Assembly: GCA_028280485.1 (NCBI GenBank)
Contig: JANQLS010000055.1
Span: 1 to 64,000, forward strand
Length of the DNA: 64,000 nucleotides
Direction: 5' to 3'
DNA from: Planctomycetota bacterium
GTDB lineage: Bacteria > Planctomycetota > UBA8108 > JACQVS01
Shown: in pieces, positions 1 through 8,319 of the stretch
Position numbering within the stretch: the stretch's first letter is position 1
Layout of the letters: each line of letters opens with the position of its first letter
Program-made: the position numbers and the translations under genes
Notes under the pieces: model-generated
What the model saw: only the letters and a program-made list of their open reading frames with translations
Told to the model about the DNA's origin: nothing
The model's database searches: none

Positions 1-100
1 GCGTCGCTCCACTAAAAATAGGCTAAAAGCCTATTTTTGTGATTTGCGTGATCCCACGCAAATATAATTAGTTCCTGTTATTCAACAGGAACTAATTAGT
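1..100. repeat. multi-hairpin intergenic unit (cut by window edge)
   Basis: Three consecutive perfect or near-perfect hairpins lie at about 14-38, 42-63 and 65-98, with tiny loops. The first ten bases (GCGTCGCTCC) match the 3' connector of the hairpin units found after rpsL and rpsG, so this is probably the tail of the same family, belonging to a gene left of the window. No gene is visible here. Confidence 0.6.
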
Positions 101-167
101 AGTGTTCATTACGTGAGTTTTTCCGGGCTCATTCAAACTTAATTTAGCTTCAAAGTGGTTTTCAGCC

Positions 168-722
168 GTGAAGACGATTCAAGCCATAGTCCCCGTTATC
201 GTTCTCTGTGTGGCCAGTGTATTGGTTTACCAAGTTTTCCGTACGGCTTCGTTGTTTTTGAAAGTCGATGATAATACTGAAAAAATCGGTCAACACGAAC
301 AGCGCTTGGTCACCGTTGAAGAGCAAAACGTAAGCCAAGAGACCAAGCTCACTGAACACAAGGAAAAGATAGAAGAACATTCCCAGAGCATTCGAGAGAA
401 CCTTAAAGAGATCAGCGATCAAAAAGAAAACTTAGGGAAGCTTGCCACTCATCTGAAGAAGCTCGAAACGGAACTCGAACAGATGCAAAACGATTCTTCG
501 ACGAAGAAGGAAGCTATCGAAGCCCTGCGAGATCAAATTCAATCCTTTAAGAAACTCTACGATCAGCAGGCTGAGGAAAATCGTAAGTTAAAGAAAGATC
601 TCGAAGAGTTGATTCAAAAGGATGCCGAGGTCGAGCTTCGATTACGCGCCTTAGAAAAACTGCTACAAGGGAAGGGGCCTCAGCCGTTTATGGAGTTTTT
701 GGAGGCACAGGCGGAATCCTAA
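168..722 (+). CDS. membrane-anchored coiled-coil protein, function unknown
   Basis: 184 residues. A hydrophobic segment at about residues 7-25 looks like an uncleaved signal anchor. The rest, about residues 35-170, is a charged, Glu/Lys/Gln-rich heptad-like sequence almost certainly forming a long coiled coil. Starts with GTG. I do not recognise a family; such proteins are common envelope or division-associated factors but nothing here specifies a role. The gene stands alone, convergent with the TatD gene, and ends directly in a 36-bp-arm palindrome. The reading frame is well supported by composition; the function is not. Confidence 0.7.
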   Translation: MKTIQAIVPVIVLCVASVLVYQVFRTASLFLKVDDNTEKIGQHEQRLVTVEEQNVSQETKLTEHKEKIEEHSQSIRENLKEISDQKENLGKLATHLKKLETELEQMQNDSSTKKEAIEALRDQIQSFKKLYDQQAEENRKLKKDLEELIQKDAEVELRLRALEKLLQGKGPQPFMEFLEAQAES

Positions 723-814
723 AAAATAACTTAACTAGCCCGAAGCGCTAGCGAGGGGTCAGCTGAATAAAGGATGGACCCCTCGCTAGCGCTTCGGGCT
801 AGTTAAGTTATTTT
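723..814. terminator. 36-bp-arm perfect inverted repeat between convergent genes
   Basis: Left arm 723-758 and right arm 779-814 are perfect reverse complements separated by 20 bases. The arms begin with four A and end with four T, so a transcript from either side would give a strong hairpin followed by U residues. Its placement between the convergent coiled-coil and tatD genes suits a bidirectional terminator. The arm core (AGCCCGAAGCGCTAGCGAGG) recurs at 13849-13909 and 60270-60297, so it is also a dispersed repeat. Confidence 0.75.
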
Positions 815-828
815 AGAGTCTATTTAAA

Positions 829-1596
829 TTAAACCAACCCAAACAACTCCCGCGTTGTCCTCTCGCACAACTCCCCAAATTCTTCCCTATCGATCCCGTG
901 GAGATCAGCTAAGTAATCTCGCGTATGAACCATGAATGCGGGTTCATTACGTTTACCTCGTTTGGGTTGAGGCGACATAAAGGGAGCATCGGTTTCTAAA
1001 AGCAGACGTTCGGGGGGAACGACTTTAGCGGCTTCTTGAAGTTCAGTCGCTTTGGGATAAGTGACATTTCCCGCAAACGAAACGTGATAACCGAGAGCCA
1101 GGGCGCGCTTCGCTTCATCGGGACCTCCTCCGAAGCAATGGAAAACGCCTTGCGGGTTAGTGTCTCGTTCTTCTAAAAGAGCCAAGTGGTCGTGGAGAGC
1201 ATCGCGAACATGATAAATCACGGGGAGTTCCAGCTCGTCAGCAAGATCGAGTTGGGTGTGAAGCCTTTCCCGCTGAATTTCTTTGGTGACGTCTTTCCAG
1301 TAGTAATCCAAGCCGATTTCTCCGATCGCAACGAAGTGTTCCTTTTTATCTCGCGCCAACTGACAAACGTCCTGAAGTTCCTTTTCGGGATCAGGGACGT
1401 GGCTTGCGGGATGGAGCCCGACAGTGGCATAAAAATTAGGATCTTGGGCGGCTAAATTCATAGAGGCGACCGAAGTTTCTAAATCGATGCCGATCATGAT
1501 CATGCCAGTGACGCCGGCTTCTTTGGACCGTTGGATGACTTCAGCTCGGTCCTTATCGAATTTGTTGAAATAGAGGTGACTGTGGGAGTCGATCAT
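829..1596 (-). CDS. TatD-family metal-dependent hydrolase (DNase/phosphodiesterase)
   Basis: 255 residues from the chosen ATG (complement of 1594-1596). The open frame extends 37 residues upstream, but the family begins at the MIDSHSHL motif, which supplies the first metal ligands (His5, His7). Further family signatures are the GEIGLDYY segment carrying the bridging Glu, HVRDA, FHCFGG and LLETDAPF. TatD proteins are TIM-barrel metal-dependent nucleases that remove 3' ends or repair DNA; close relatives (YcfH, YabD) are less well defined. Cytosolic. Transcribed convergently with the upstream gene and apparently alone. Family assignment is firm; the exact substrate is not. Confidence 0.9.
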   Translation of the reverse strand: MIDSHSHLYFNKFDKDRAEVIQRSKEAGVTGMIMIGIDLETSVASMNLAAQDPNFYATVGLHPASHVPDPEKELQDVCQLARDKKEHFVAIGEIGLDYYWKDVTKEIQRERLHTQLDLADELELPVIYHVRDALHDHLALLEERDTNPQGVFHCFGGGPDEAKRALALGYHVSFAGNVTYPKATELQEAAKVVPPERLLLETDAPFMSPQPKRGKRNEPAFMVHTRDYLADLHGIDREEFGELCERTTRELFGLV

Positions 1597-1806
1597 CTTA
1601 ATTACCTTTAAGTTATTATGTCGTTTTAAATCAAAATCAGGTGGGGATCGTGATCTTATAAATGGTTTGTGATTGAGAATACATAAACTATTTTCAGCGG
1701 GTTTCAATAATCAATTGAAGAAATATAATTTGAGTGCGTAAATCAGAACAAGATTATTAGATTCAATCGCTTAATTATTTTCCATCAATTCAAGGACTTT
1801 AATCGG

Positions 1807-3120
1807 ATGGCCTCAGACGAAAATCCATTTCACTCTGAAATTCCCGGGATTGATCTGAAGGGGGAAGAACGCTTCAGTGGCAAAGTTCTGGCTGACTGGG
1901 CCTTTGATGGGGAGCACATCTTGTCGAATGTCTTACTCGAAGTTTCTGAAGGTGAGATCACTACTTTACAAAGCGAGGTTGATGTCGATTATCTTAACTC
2001 GAAAAAACTTTTGAGGGTGAGCGCCATTCTTCCTGGTTTTTTTAATGCTCACTGTCATCTCGATCTTTCTGGCATCAATGCATTAGGGGGCATGGATGAC
2101 TTTAAATATGAATTTACTGATGGGTTTACTGAGTGGTTGGAAATCGTTCGAGGTTACCGTCCACAGGAATCTCCCAAGGAATTAAAAAATGCAGTTCGGT
2201 TGGGATTAAGCCAATTGGCTCAATCTGGAACTACAGGGATTGTTGATTTTTCCGCTGATGCCATTTCACTCTCTGAGCTTGAATCCAGTGCCTTTAACGG
2301 AATAATTTTAAAGGAGCTGATTGGGTGGAGTTCCCCTCGGGATCGTGAAGCAATAAATTCAGCACGGGATTGGATCGAAGCGAACTCGAAAAACCTTCCG
2401 GCTCATATTCAATTAGGACTAGCTCCCCACGCTCCTTATTCCACCTCGAAGTTTTTGTTGGAAGAATCGGTTTCTCAGTTTCCGAATTACCTTCAGTCGA
2501 TTCACCTTTGTGAAGACCCAGGTGAGAGAGAACTCTTAGAGCGAGGAGAAGGTCCGTTCAAGGAATTCCTCAATCGACTAGGGCTGGAAGTACGGTTAGA
2601 TCAAATTCCTCAAGAAAGCCCTGTCGAATATTTAGATCGTTTAGGATTACTCACTCCCCGAACTCTTCTTGTTCATTGTAATGATTTAAATGAGAGAGAT
2701 TTGGATTTGATCGCTGATAGTGGGGCTAACATAGTGTTTTGTCCCAATACTCATTTCTATTTTGATAGGCCTGCCCATCCCCTTCCTATGATTTTGGATC
2801 GAGGAATCCCGGTAGGTTTGGGGACAGATTCTTCCGCGAGTATTTCTGGAGGGCTGTTGTCTATGTACGAAGAGCTTCATCAAGTCAGGAATTTTTTCCC
2901 TGATATCGATCCCAAAATCTTATTTAAGTTAAGTGTAGGAGGCTTGTTGGGAGAATATTGGAGGCCTCCTCATTGCCTTAAAGTCGGTCAAATTGCGAAT
3001 ATTTCCCTTTGGCACCATACGGATGATAAACCATCAGATTTTATTTCATTACCTGCTTATTGTTTCTTAACCGTATCCCAAGGCCGTTGTCTTTATAAAC
3101 ATCCTGATATAACTGATTAA
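1807..3120 (+). CDS. amidohydrolase, aminofutalosine deaminase / MTA-SAH deaminase-like
   Basis: 437 residues. Metal-dependent amidohydrolase of the cytosine deaminase-like group: metal site His82 and His84 in NAHCHLD, His208 in HAPYS, His233 and Glu236 in HLCEDPGERELL, His290 in LVHCND, and Asp341 in GLGTDSSAS. The segment after the third His, with ELLERGEGPF, is typical of deaminases acting on adenosine-like nucleosides such as 6-amino-6-deoxyfutalosine (futalosine route to menaquinone) or methylthioadenosine. The first 70 residues form the usual beta-sandwich arm. The start codon is preceded by only a weak ribosome-binding site (AAGGAC at about 1792). No other menaquinone genes are beside it, so the substrate is inferred. 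Confidence 0.8.
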   Translation: MASDENPFHSEIPGIDLKGEERFSGKVLADWAFDGEHILSNVLLEVSEGEITTLQSEVDVDYLNSKKLLRVSAILPGFFNAHCHLDLSGINALGGMDDFKYEFTDGFTEWLEIVRGYRPQESPKELKNAVRLGLSQLAQSGTTGIVDFSADAISLSELESSAFNGIILKELIGWSSPRDREAINSARDWIEANSKNLPAHIQLGLAPHAPYSTSKFLLEESVSQFPNYLQSIHLCEDPGERELLERGEGPFKEFLNRLGLEVRLDQIPQESPVEYLDRLGLLTPRTLLVHCNDLNERDLDLIADSGANIVFCPNTHFYFDRPAHPLPMILDRGIPVGLGTDSSASISGGLLSMYEELHQVRNFFPDIDPKILFKLSVGGLLGEYWRPPHCLKVGQIANISLWHHTDDKPSDFISLPAYCFLTVSQGRCLYKHPDITD

Positions 3121-3284
3121 TTGTTGAGGAAAGCTCCGAAACTGTACGATGAGTAAATGAGGGGAGGCATATTGTCAGAGCCCCATGATTTACAGTATTC
3201 TAATTGGTTCCTGTTTGTGTCCTTCGAATTCAATTCACAGAATCATTCTTTAAATCGTCAACGATTTCGCGTGGAGACCTCGTC

Positions 3285-4487
3285 ATGAAAAAACTATGGA
3301 TCCTCACTGTCGCCTTGATGCTCTCAGGCGTCGTCAGTGCCAACGATAAATGCCCCGTCAGTGGTCAGGCTGCTAAAGCCGACGTTTTTGTTTTTGAGAA
3401 GGTCAACACCTGCTGCAAAAACTGCCAAGCCAGTTTGGCCAAGAAACTTAAAATCTCGGCCGATCCCGGAAAATGCCCCGTCAGTGGTCAACCTGCCAAG
3501 GCTGAGCAATTTCTCATTCAGGGGAATAAGGTCGTCAACTTCTGTTGTGGAAATTGTCGGAAGAAGTTTGCTGAGTCCAAAAAACTCAACCAAAAACTCA
3601 GTCTCGGCAAAACCACTAAATGCCCCTTGAGTGGAAATGCGGGTAAAGAAGATGTGTTCCTCATCAAGAAGGTTAACTTTTGTTGCAACAACTGCAAAGG
3701 CAAGTACGCCAAAGATAAAGGGCTCACAGTAGCTTACAATCTTCCTGTCAAAGCTAAAGCCAAGCCCCAACCCAAGCCCGTAAAAAAGGCGGCTCCCAAG
3801 ACGAAATTGGTTTGCCCCTTCAGTGGAAAGCCCGCAGTTGAAGGTCAGTGGATTCTTTCTGAAAACAAGAAAGTGGGCTTCTGCTGTGGTAACTGTAAGA
3901 AGAACTACACCATTCAAAAAGAAAACCGCTTGAGCGATGCTCAGAAGAAAGGTGGTTGGGCCGTTCTCTTTAACGGTAAGAATTTGGAAGGTTTCCAAAA
4001 GCCCACCCGCGATGGCAAGTGGAGCGTTCAGGATGGCCGCCTCGTCGGTACTGCCGGTAAGGGCGTTATCGCTACCAAAGGTAAGTACAAAAACTTTGAA
4101 CTCACCTTAGATGTGAAGATTCAGGACACCGGCGACAAGCGCGGTAATAGTGGGATCTTCATTCGCAGTAAAGCCTTGGATGGATTACGTGGTCGTTGGC
4201 CCGACGGTTTAGAGGTTCAAGTCGACAACGGCGATCCTAATTTCTGGACCGGTGCAATTTGGAAAACAAAAGCCGCTAAAAAGGTGGCCACCAAAGATGG
4301 CGAATGGCTTTCGATGAAGATTCAAGCCATCGACAGCCTCATTCGAGTTTGGGTGAACGGTAAAGTCGTCACCACCCATCTCGATGGCAGTGATCCCGTC
4401 GAAGGCCCGATATCCCTTCAAGTTCACCACGACACCGATGTCGTCGAGTTCAAGAACATCAAAGTGCGTCAATTGAGCGGAGCTTGA
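3285..4487 (+). CDS. secreted DUF1080 protein with four CPxSG/CCxNC repeats
   Basis: 400 residues from ATG 3285, chosen because GGAG lies 8 bases upstream and the sequence then opens with a clear signal peptide (MKKLWILTVALMLSGVVSA, cleavage before Asn20). Four Cys-rich repeats follow at about 23-47, 64-91, 113-137 and 177-204. Each has a CPxSG-type motif and, about 20 residues later, a CCxNC or near variant, resembling TRASH/YHS-like metal-binding modules. A Lys/Pro-rich linker separates repeats 3 and 4. Residues about 222-397 are a DUF1080 (3-keto-disaccharide hydrolase-like) beta-sandwich: WAVLFNGKNLEGF, GNSGIFIRS, GLEVQV and a C-terminal EFKNIKVRQL strand. Probably periplasmic. What the Cys repeats bind is unknown. 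Confidence 0.85.
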   Translation: MKKLWILTVALMLSGVVSANDKCPVSGQAAKADVFVFEKVNTCCKNCQASLAKKLKISADPGKCPVSGQPAKAEQFLIQGNKVVNFCCGNCRKKFAESKKLNQKLSLGKTTKCPLSGNAGKEDVFLIKKVNFCCNNCKGKYAKDKGLTVAYNLPVKAKAKPQPKPVKKAAPKTKLVCPFSGKPAVEGQWILSENKKVGFCCGNCKKNYTIQKENRLSDAQKKGGWAVLFNGKNLEGFQKPTRDGKWSVQDGRLVGTAGKGVIATKGKYKNFELTLDVKIQDTGDKRGNSGIFIRSKALDGLRGRWPDGLEVQVDNGDPNFWTGAIWKTKAAKKVATKDGEWLSMKIQAIDSLIRVWVNGKVVTTHLDGSDPVEGPISLQVHHDTDVVEFKNIKVRQLSGA

Positions 4488-4559
4488 TCTTCCACTCGAA
4501 CCTGTTGACCACCTGAGGAATATGGGTTATAAGCTACTTCCCACTTATAAGAAAATAGA

Positions 4560-4634
4560 GCGGGTGTAGCTCAGTGATAGAGCATTGGCTTCCCAAGCCA
4601 AGGGTCGAGGGTTTGAGTCCCTTCACCCGCTCCA
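4560..4634 (+). tRNA. tRNA-Gly(CCC)
   Basis: Full cloverleaf: acceptor GCGGGTG pairs with CACCCGC, D-arm GCTC/GAGC, anticodon stem TTGGC/GCCAA around loop TTCCCAA (anticodon CCC), T-loop TTTGAGT. Discriminator T and CCA are encoded. Followed by a hairpin unit and a terminator. Confidence 0.95.
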
Positions 4635-4710
4635 GCCGAAATAATGGTCGCAGCTATCGGCTGCTCCATCGCGAATGCAGGCTTTGCCTGCTCGCTCCCA
4701 TAACACAATA

Positions 4711-4739
4711 AAAAAGGCCTGCGTGCGCAGGCCTTTTTT
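4711..4739 (+). terminator. Rho-independent terminator after tRNA-Gly
   Basis: A-rich flank, GGCCTGC/GCAGGCC stem with a two-base loop, then seven T. The near-symmetric A and T tracts mean it could also act on the other strand. Confidence 0.85.
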
Positions 4740-5097
4740 ATTGGTGTAAGCTTTTCCCGCCCAGCGAAAACGCGAATTCAACGAACTCCCGTTAACTAAC
4801 CCGAAGGGTGAGCGAGGGGACTCAACGTTTTGAATTCCCATAGGGCTTAAATCTACGGAAAGTCAGGCTTCTGAATTCAGCTATATCTTTTTACAATTGC
4901 CGATGTAGTACCGCCCTTACAGGGCTCAATTGTCTATTACCTTTAACCCAGGGCGTCGCTTCGCTTTGCCCTGGGCTATAAAGTTTCGGGCCTTCAGCCC
5001 TTGTTTTTTTTTCTAAGGTTAGCAATAGATATGGGGGTGGTTGATTCTTTATCTAGGAATCCGCACTCGGAGAGTGCGGACTACCTTGCGGGCTACT
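4740..5097. repeat. intergenic palindrome-rich stretch, no gene
   Basis: Contains a degenerate copy of the AGCCCGAAGCGCTAGCGAGG arm (4794-4820), hairpins built on CCCAGGGC/GCCCTGGG (about 4956-4977), GGGCCTTCAGCCC followed by a T-run (4989-5012), and TCCGCACTC/GAGTGCGGA (5061-5081). Similar short palindromes are widespread in planctomycete intergenic DNA as far as I recall. No coding frame is convincing. Confidence 0.5.
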
Positions 5098-5415
5098 TCA
5101 ATCCTTCAAAACTGCGGTATTATTGATCGCAAAATTCCAGACCTTGTACATGTAGAAGAAGTAGCAGAGTCCCAAGGTGATGATGGATAAGAAGAACCAC
5201 AGGATGATGTGCCCGAGTTGGCTGAAGGCATCTAAATCGCACCATAGGCCGTAGCGCTGACCATCGATCACCACTTCGGAACGGTTGATGATGAATTTTG
5301 CGAAGGAGTAAGGAAAGAAAAAGGCAGCGAATCCCAGGGTGAAGAGGGTCAGAAAGAACCACAAGATTCCATGGCCTAGAATATCTAAAAAATTGACTTC
5401 GGCTCTGAGTTGCAT
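5098..5415 (-). CDS. small membrane protein with internal duplication (DUF898/DUF6693-like)
   Basis: 105 residues in two similar halves. Each half has a Leu-Gly-His motif leading into a hydrophobic helix: LGHGILWFFLTLFTLGF (about residues 13-29) and LGHIILWFFLSIITLGL (about 67-83), each followed by an aromatic segment and Asn. The layout resembles small DUF898/DUF6693-type inner-membrane proteins, whose function is unknown. A GGAGGTCC-like ribosome-binding site lies just upstream on the minus strand (about 5421-5427). Monocistronic. Confidence 0.75.
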   Translation of the reverse strand: MQLRAEVNFLDILGHGILWFFLTLFTLGFAAFFFPYSFAKFIINRSEVVIDGQRYGLWCDLDAFSQLGHIILWFFLSIITLGLCYFFYMYKVWNFAINNTAVLKD

Positions 5416-5529
5416 GAGTGGACCTCCAGTGAAGATTTCTGTAATTCAAATTTTATGATTTGGGTTCGACGAGTATTTTGAGTCGTGAATTTTGCCCGAA
5501 ATTAACCAGTTTCTCTATAAGTTCTTAAT

Positions 5530-5628
5530 GTAGCCAAATTCGCCAGGATTTAGACGCGATCCGATTCAAAGTTTTCTATCCCTGAATTTCAGAGTTCAAC
5601 GGGTCCAAAGCCTGGCGTCTTTCGCTAC
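5530..5628. repeat. about 98-bp inverted-repeat element, copy 1
   Basis: Begins GTAGCCAAATTCGCCAG and ends with the imperfect complement (CTGGCGTCTTTCGCTAC). The middle shares TTCAAAGTTTT and GAATTTCAGAGTTCAACGGG with the copy at 10496-10593. Terminal inverted repeats, fixed length and dispersed copies suggest a REP/MITE-like element. Confidence 0.75.
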
Positions 5629-5743
5629 TAGGTTTTGTCTTCCCTCCGCTTCTGTTATGATCCTATTCCAAAAATGAGCCCCAGATTCGTAGCCGGCTCA
5701 TACCTTTGGCCCTTAACCCTGAATTCGTGAATCTCGATCCCGA

Positions 5744-6625
5744 ATGGATCCCACCGGAAACTCTTCACCTAAGATCTCAGCTTGCATTATCTCTTTTAAC
5801 GAAGAGCGAAACATTCGCGACTGTATCGAGTCCGTCAGCTGGTGCGACGAGGTCGTCGTGGTCGATTCCTTCAGCCAGGATGCCACAGCGGAGATCGCTA
5901 AGGAATTAGGGGCTAAGGTCGTTCAAGCCTCTTGGCCGGGACACGTCGCCCAGAAGAATCGAGCCGTCGACGAAGCCTCGAACGAATGGATTCTCTCCTT
6001 AGATAGCGATGAACGGGTGACGCCGGAGTTACGCAAAAGCATCGAAAGCGTGATGCAGGCGGGGCCCTCCTACGACGGATACTACATTTCTCGAAAGCTC
6101 TACTACGCCGGTCAGTGGCTCGATTATGGGGGGTGGTTTCCCGAGTGGCGCCTACGGCTGTTTAAAAAGGAAAAGGGGCATTGGACGGGGGTCGATCCTC
6201 ACGATACCGTCGAAGTTCAGGGTACCACTACCCGCATTGAACCGGGTGGCAACGGCGAAGAAGCTGCCGTGATCTTGCATTACTCCTTCAAAGATTTTTC
6301 CCATCAGCTCAAGGTCCTCGACCGCTACACCGGGATTCAATCGGGGGAACTCTACCAACGCGGCCGCCGCAGTCGGTTCATCGATTTAACTTTGCGACCC
6401 TCCTGGCGATTCATTTGGACTTACTTCCTTCGAGGGGGTTTTCTCGATGGTCTCGCCGGATTCCACATGGCGGTGAATCACTCCTACGCGGCTTACATGA
6501 AGTACGCGCGCATTTGGGAGCACCAAGAAGGTCTTTGCTCCGTTCCTGAAAAAGAGAACTTGGTTCCTGAGGCAGATGCCCCAAAAACAGATGGGACTCC
6601 AAAAACGGATGAGGATGGAAAATGA
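5744..6625 (+). CDS. family 2 glycosyltransferase, WaaE/KdtX-like LPS core transferase
   Basis: 293 residues. GT-A fold: the nucleotide-binding start ISACIISFNEERNIRDCIES (about 11-30) and the metal-binding Asp-Ser-Asp in LSLDSDER (87-89). The later part (YYAGQWLDYGGWFPEWRLRLF, then a His-Asp motif, a hydrophobic stretch and FHMAVNHSYAAYMKYARIWE) matches the WaaE/KdtX group that adds glucose to the heptose of LPS inner core. Membrane-associated at the cytosolic face. First gene of a three-gene overlapping set; the C-terminal 25 residues are low-complexity Lys/Thr/Asp. Sugar and acceptor specificity are inferred. Confidence 0.85.
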   Translation: MDPTGNSSPKISACIISFNEERNIRDCIESVSWCDEVVVVDSFSQDATAEIAKELGAKVVQASWPGHVAQKNRAVDEASNEWILSLDSDERVTPELRKSIESVMQAGPSYDGYYISRKLYYAGQWLDYGGWFPEWRLRLFKKEKGHWTGVDPHDTVEVQGTTTRIEPGGNGEEAAVILHYSFKDFSHQLKVLDRYTGIQSGELYQRGRRSRFIDLTLRPSWRFIWTYFLRGGFLDGLAGFHMAVNHSYAAYMKYARIWEHQEGLCSVPEKENLVPEADAPKTDGTPKTDEDGK

Positions 6626-8319
6626 GTGGGAAAGTCCCCGGAAAGATCCTCCCCGTAGGCCCGTTAAAACCTCAAGGCGATCCGACGACGGTTTCGGTCA
6701 TCATCGTCAATTGGAACGCTAAAGAAACCATCCTTGCTTGTTTGGATTCCGTCGAAGAGACGCAGAAAGAATTAGAGCCCAAGGGAATTGAGCTCGAGAT
6801 CTTTATCGTCGACAATGCTTCAACTGATGGCAGCGTCGAAGCGATACGAGAACAATACCCTCACCTCGATCTTCAAGCCAACAAGCGAAACGCCGGCTTC
6901 GCCGCCGCGAACAACCAAGCCTTTAAAAAATGCACTGGGCGTTGGGTTTTACTTTTAAATCCCGACACCGTCCTCAATGCCGATGCCATCGTCGGCATGG
7001 TGGATCATTTAAAAGAAAATGAAGATGTGGGAGCGGTCGGAGTCAGTTTAGTCGACCAAAAAGGAAAGACGCAAAACGCTCACGATAACTTCCCTTCAGT
7101 GCTTACCGAACTTTTCAGCAAGCACGTCCTTCGTCTGGTGATGCCTTGGCGCTTTCCCTCTAAGCGCTTTCAAAGTAAGAAGCCTTTCGATTCTCAAGTC
7201 ATCATCGGTGCCTGCTTGATGTTGAAAGCCGAAGTCTTGTGGCGAGTCGATGGCTTCGACGAAGAATTCTTCCTCTTCGTGGAAGAAGCCGATCTCTGCC
7301 GTCGCATTTGGAATGCGGGTTTCCGCGTGGTGATGTTACCTCAATATCAAATTGTTCACGGTTTGCATCCATCAAAAGCAAAGGCTCCGACTTGGGCATC
7401 GCTTGAAGGGTATCGTTCAACGGCTTTGTTTGTGGCTAAACATGGTAGCCCTGGATTGGCAAAGTTCTTTCAGATTCTTAGAGGAACAAAACTCTGCTTG
7501 ATCAATGTCCCTTTAAGTGTTTTGGGCGTTGCGTTAACGCTGGGATTGGATAAACGGTATATTCGTAGGCTTAAAATTCGTTCGCGGTTGTCTTACTGGT
7601 ATTTGAAGGGATGCCCGAAGTCGTGGGGAATGCGGACGGTGAGTCCGATTATTGGATTTGAAAGAGAATTAGAGTCTCCTCAATCCACAGGTGAAGCACC
7701 CTCTTTTGATGGGGGGCATGCTCTCCTCCCTGAAGGAGCGACTCAAGATTTCTCGAACTATCTTAGGGATCCTGGTGTTTATTGGAGTAAACAGAAACAA
7801 CAAGCAGAAAAAATAGTTTATACACAATTGCTTCATGATGAAGCCTTGGGGGGTGAATCTCGCTGTTCTATTTTTGAAGTACAATGGGAGGAGCCTCTTG
7901 ATTTGATTTGGAACTCTCACGATTCAAAAAATCAAAAACGTGGCAGTCTGCAAATGATTGCGGTGCGCTATGAACTGAAGAACGAAGATCCATCTGAGCT
8001 CCCAAAAGGAATTCATGAGTTTGAATTGGCGATAGAGCTTCACGATAAAGGACATCCATTCTTGAAACCATTAGGAGCGAGCACTCGTGAGCTGTCATCG
8101 GACGGAAGCCATGGTGATTATCGCGTTTTCTACTACCTTCCCCCTGAATTTAAAGTCTTTGAAGACTTCCACACCATCAAAGACCTCCTCCTCTCCGACA
8201 AAACCGAACTAAGAAACTCCTATCGCGGTGCCCGCCGTTGGCCTGGCATGCCCGTTCAAGCGGCTCGTTACGCTCAACCCGCTGAGATCCCCTTGGAGCA
8301 ACAAGAGGAGCCCGCATGA
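6622..8319 (+). CDS. family 2 glycosyltransferase with long C-terminal extension
   Basis: 565 residues. The first about 300 residues are a rhamnosyltransferase-type GT2: VSVIIVNWNAKETILACLDS, IVDNASTDGS, the NAGFAAANNQAF motif and the LLLNPDT metal site, then a DGFDEEFFLFVEEADLCRR acceptor-side motif. From about residue 340 there is a roughly 220-residue domain I do not recognise. Start ATGA overlaps the preceding stop by 4 bases and the end overlaps the next start the same way, so translation is probably coupled. Likely builds LPS or another surface glycan. Confidence 0.85.
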   Translation: MSGKVPGKILPVGPLKPQGDPTTVSVIIVNWNAKETILACLDSVEETQKELEPKGIELEIFIVDNASTDGSVEAIREQYPHLDLQANKRNAGFAAANNQAFKKCTGRWVLLLNPDTVLNADAIVGMVDHLKENEDVGAVGVSLVDQKGKTQNAHDNFPSVLTELFSKHVLRLVMPWRFPSKRFQSKKPFDSQVIIGACLMLKAEVLWRVDGFDEEFFLFVEEADLCRRIWNAGFRVVMLPQYQIVHGLHPSKAKAPTWASLEGYRSTALFVAKHGSPGLAKFFQILRGTKLCLINVPLSVLGVALTLGLDKRYIRRLKIRSRLSYWYLKGCPKSWGMRTVSPIIGFERELESPQSTGEAPSFDGGHALLPEGATQDFSNYLRDPGVYWSKQKQQAEKIVYTQLLHDEALGGESRCSIFEVQWEEPLDLIWNSHDSKNQKRGSLQMIAVRYELKNEDPSELPKGIHEFELAIELHDKGHPFLKPLGASTRELSSDGSHGDYRVFYYLPPEFKVFEDFHTIKDLLLSDKTELRNSYRGARRWPGMPVQAARYAQPAEIPLEQQEEPA

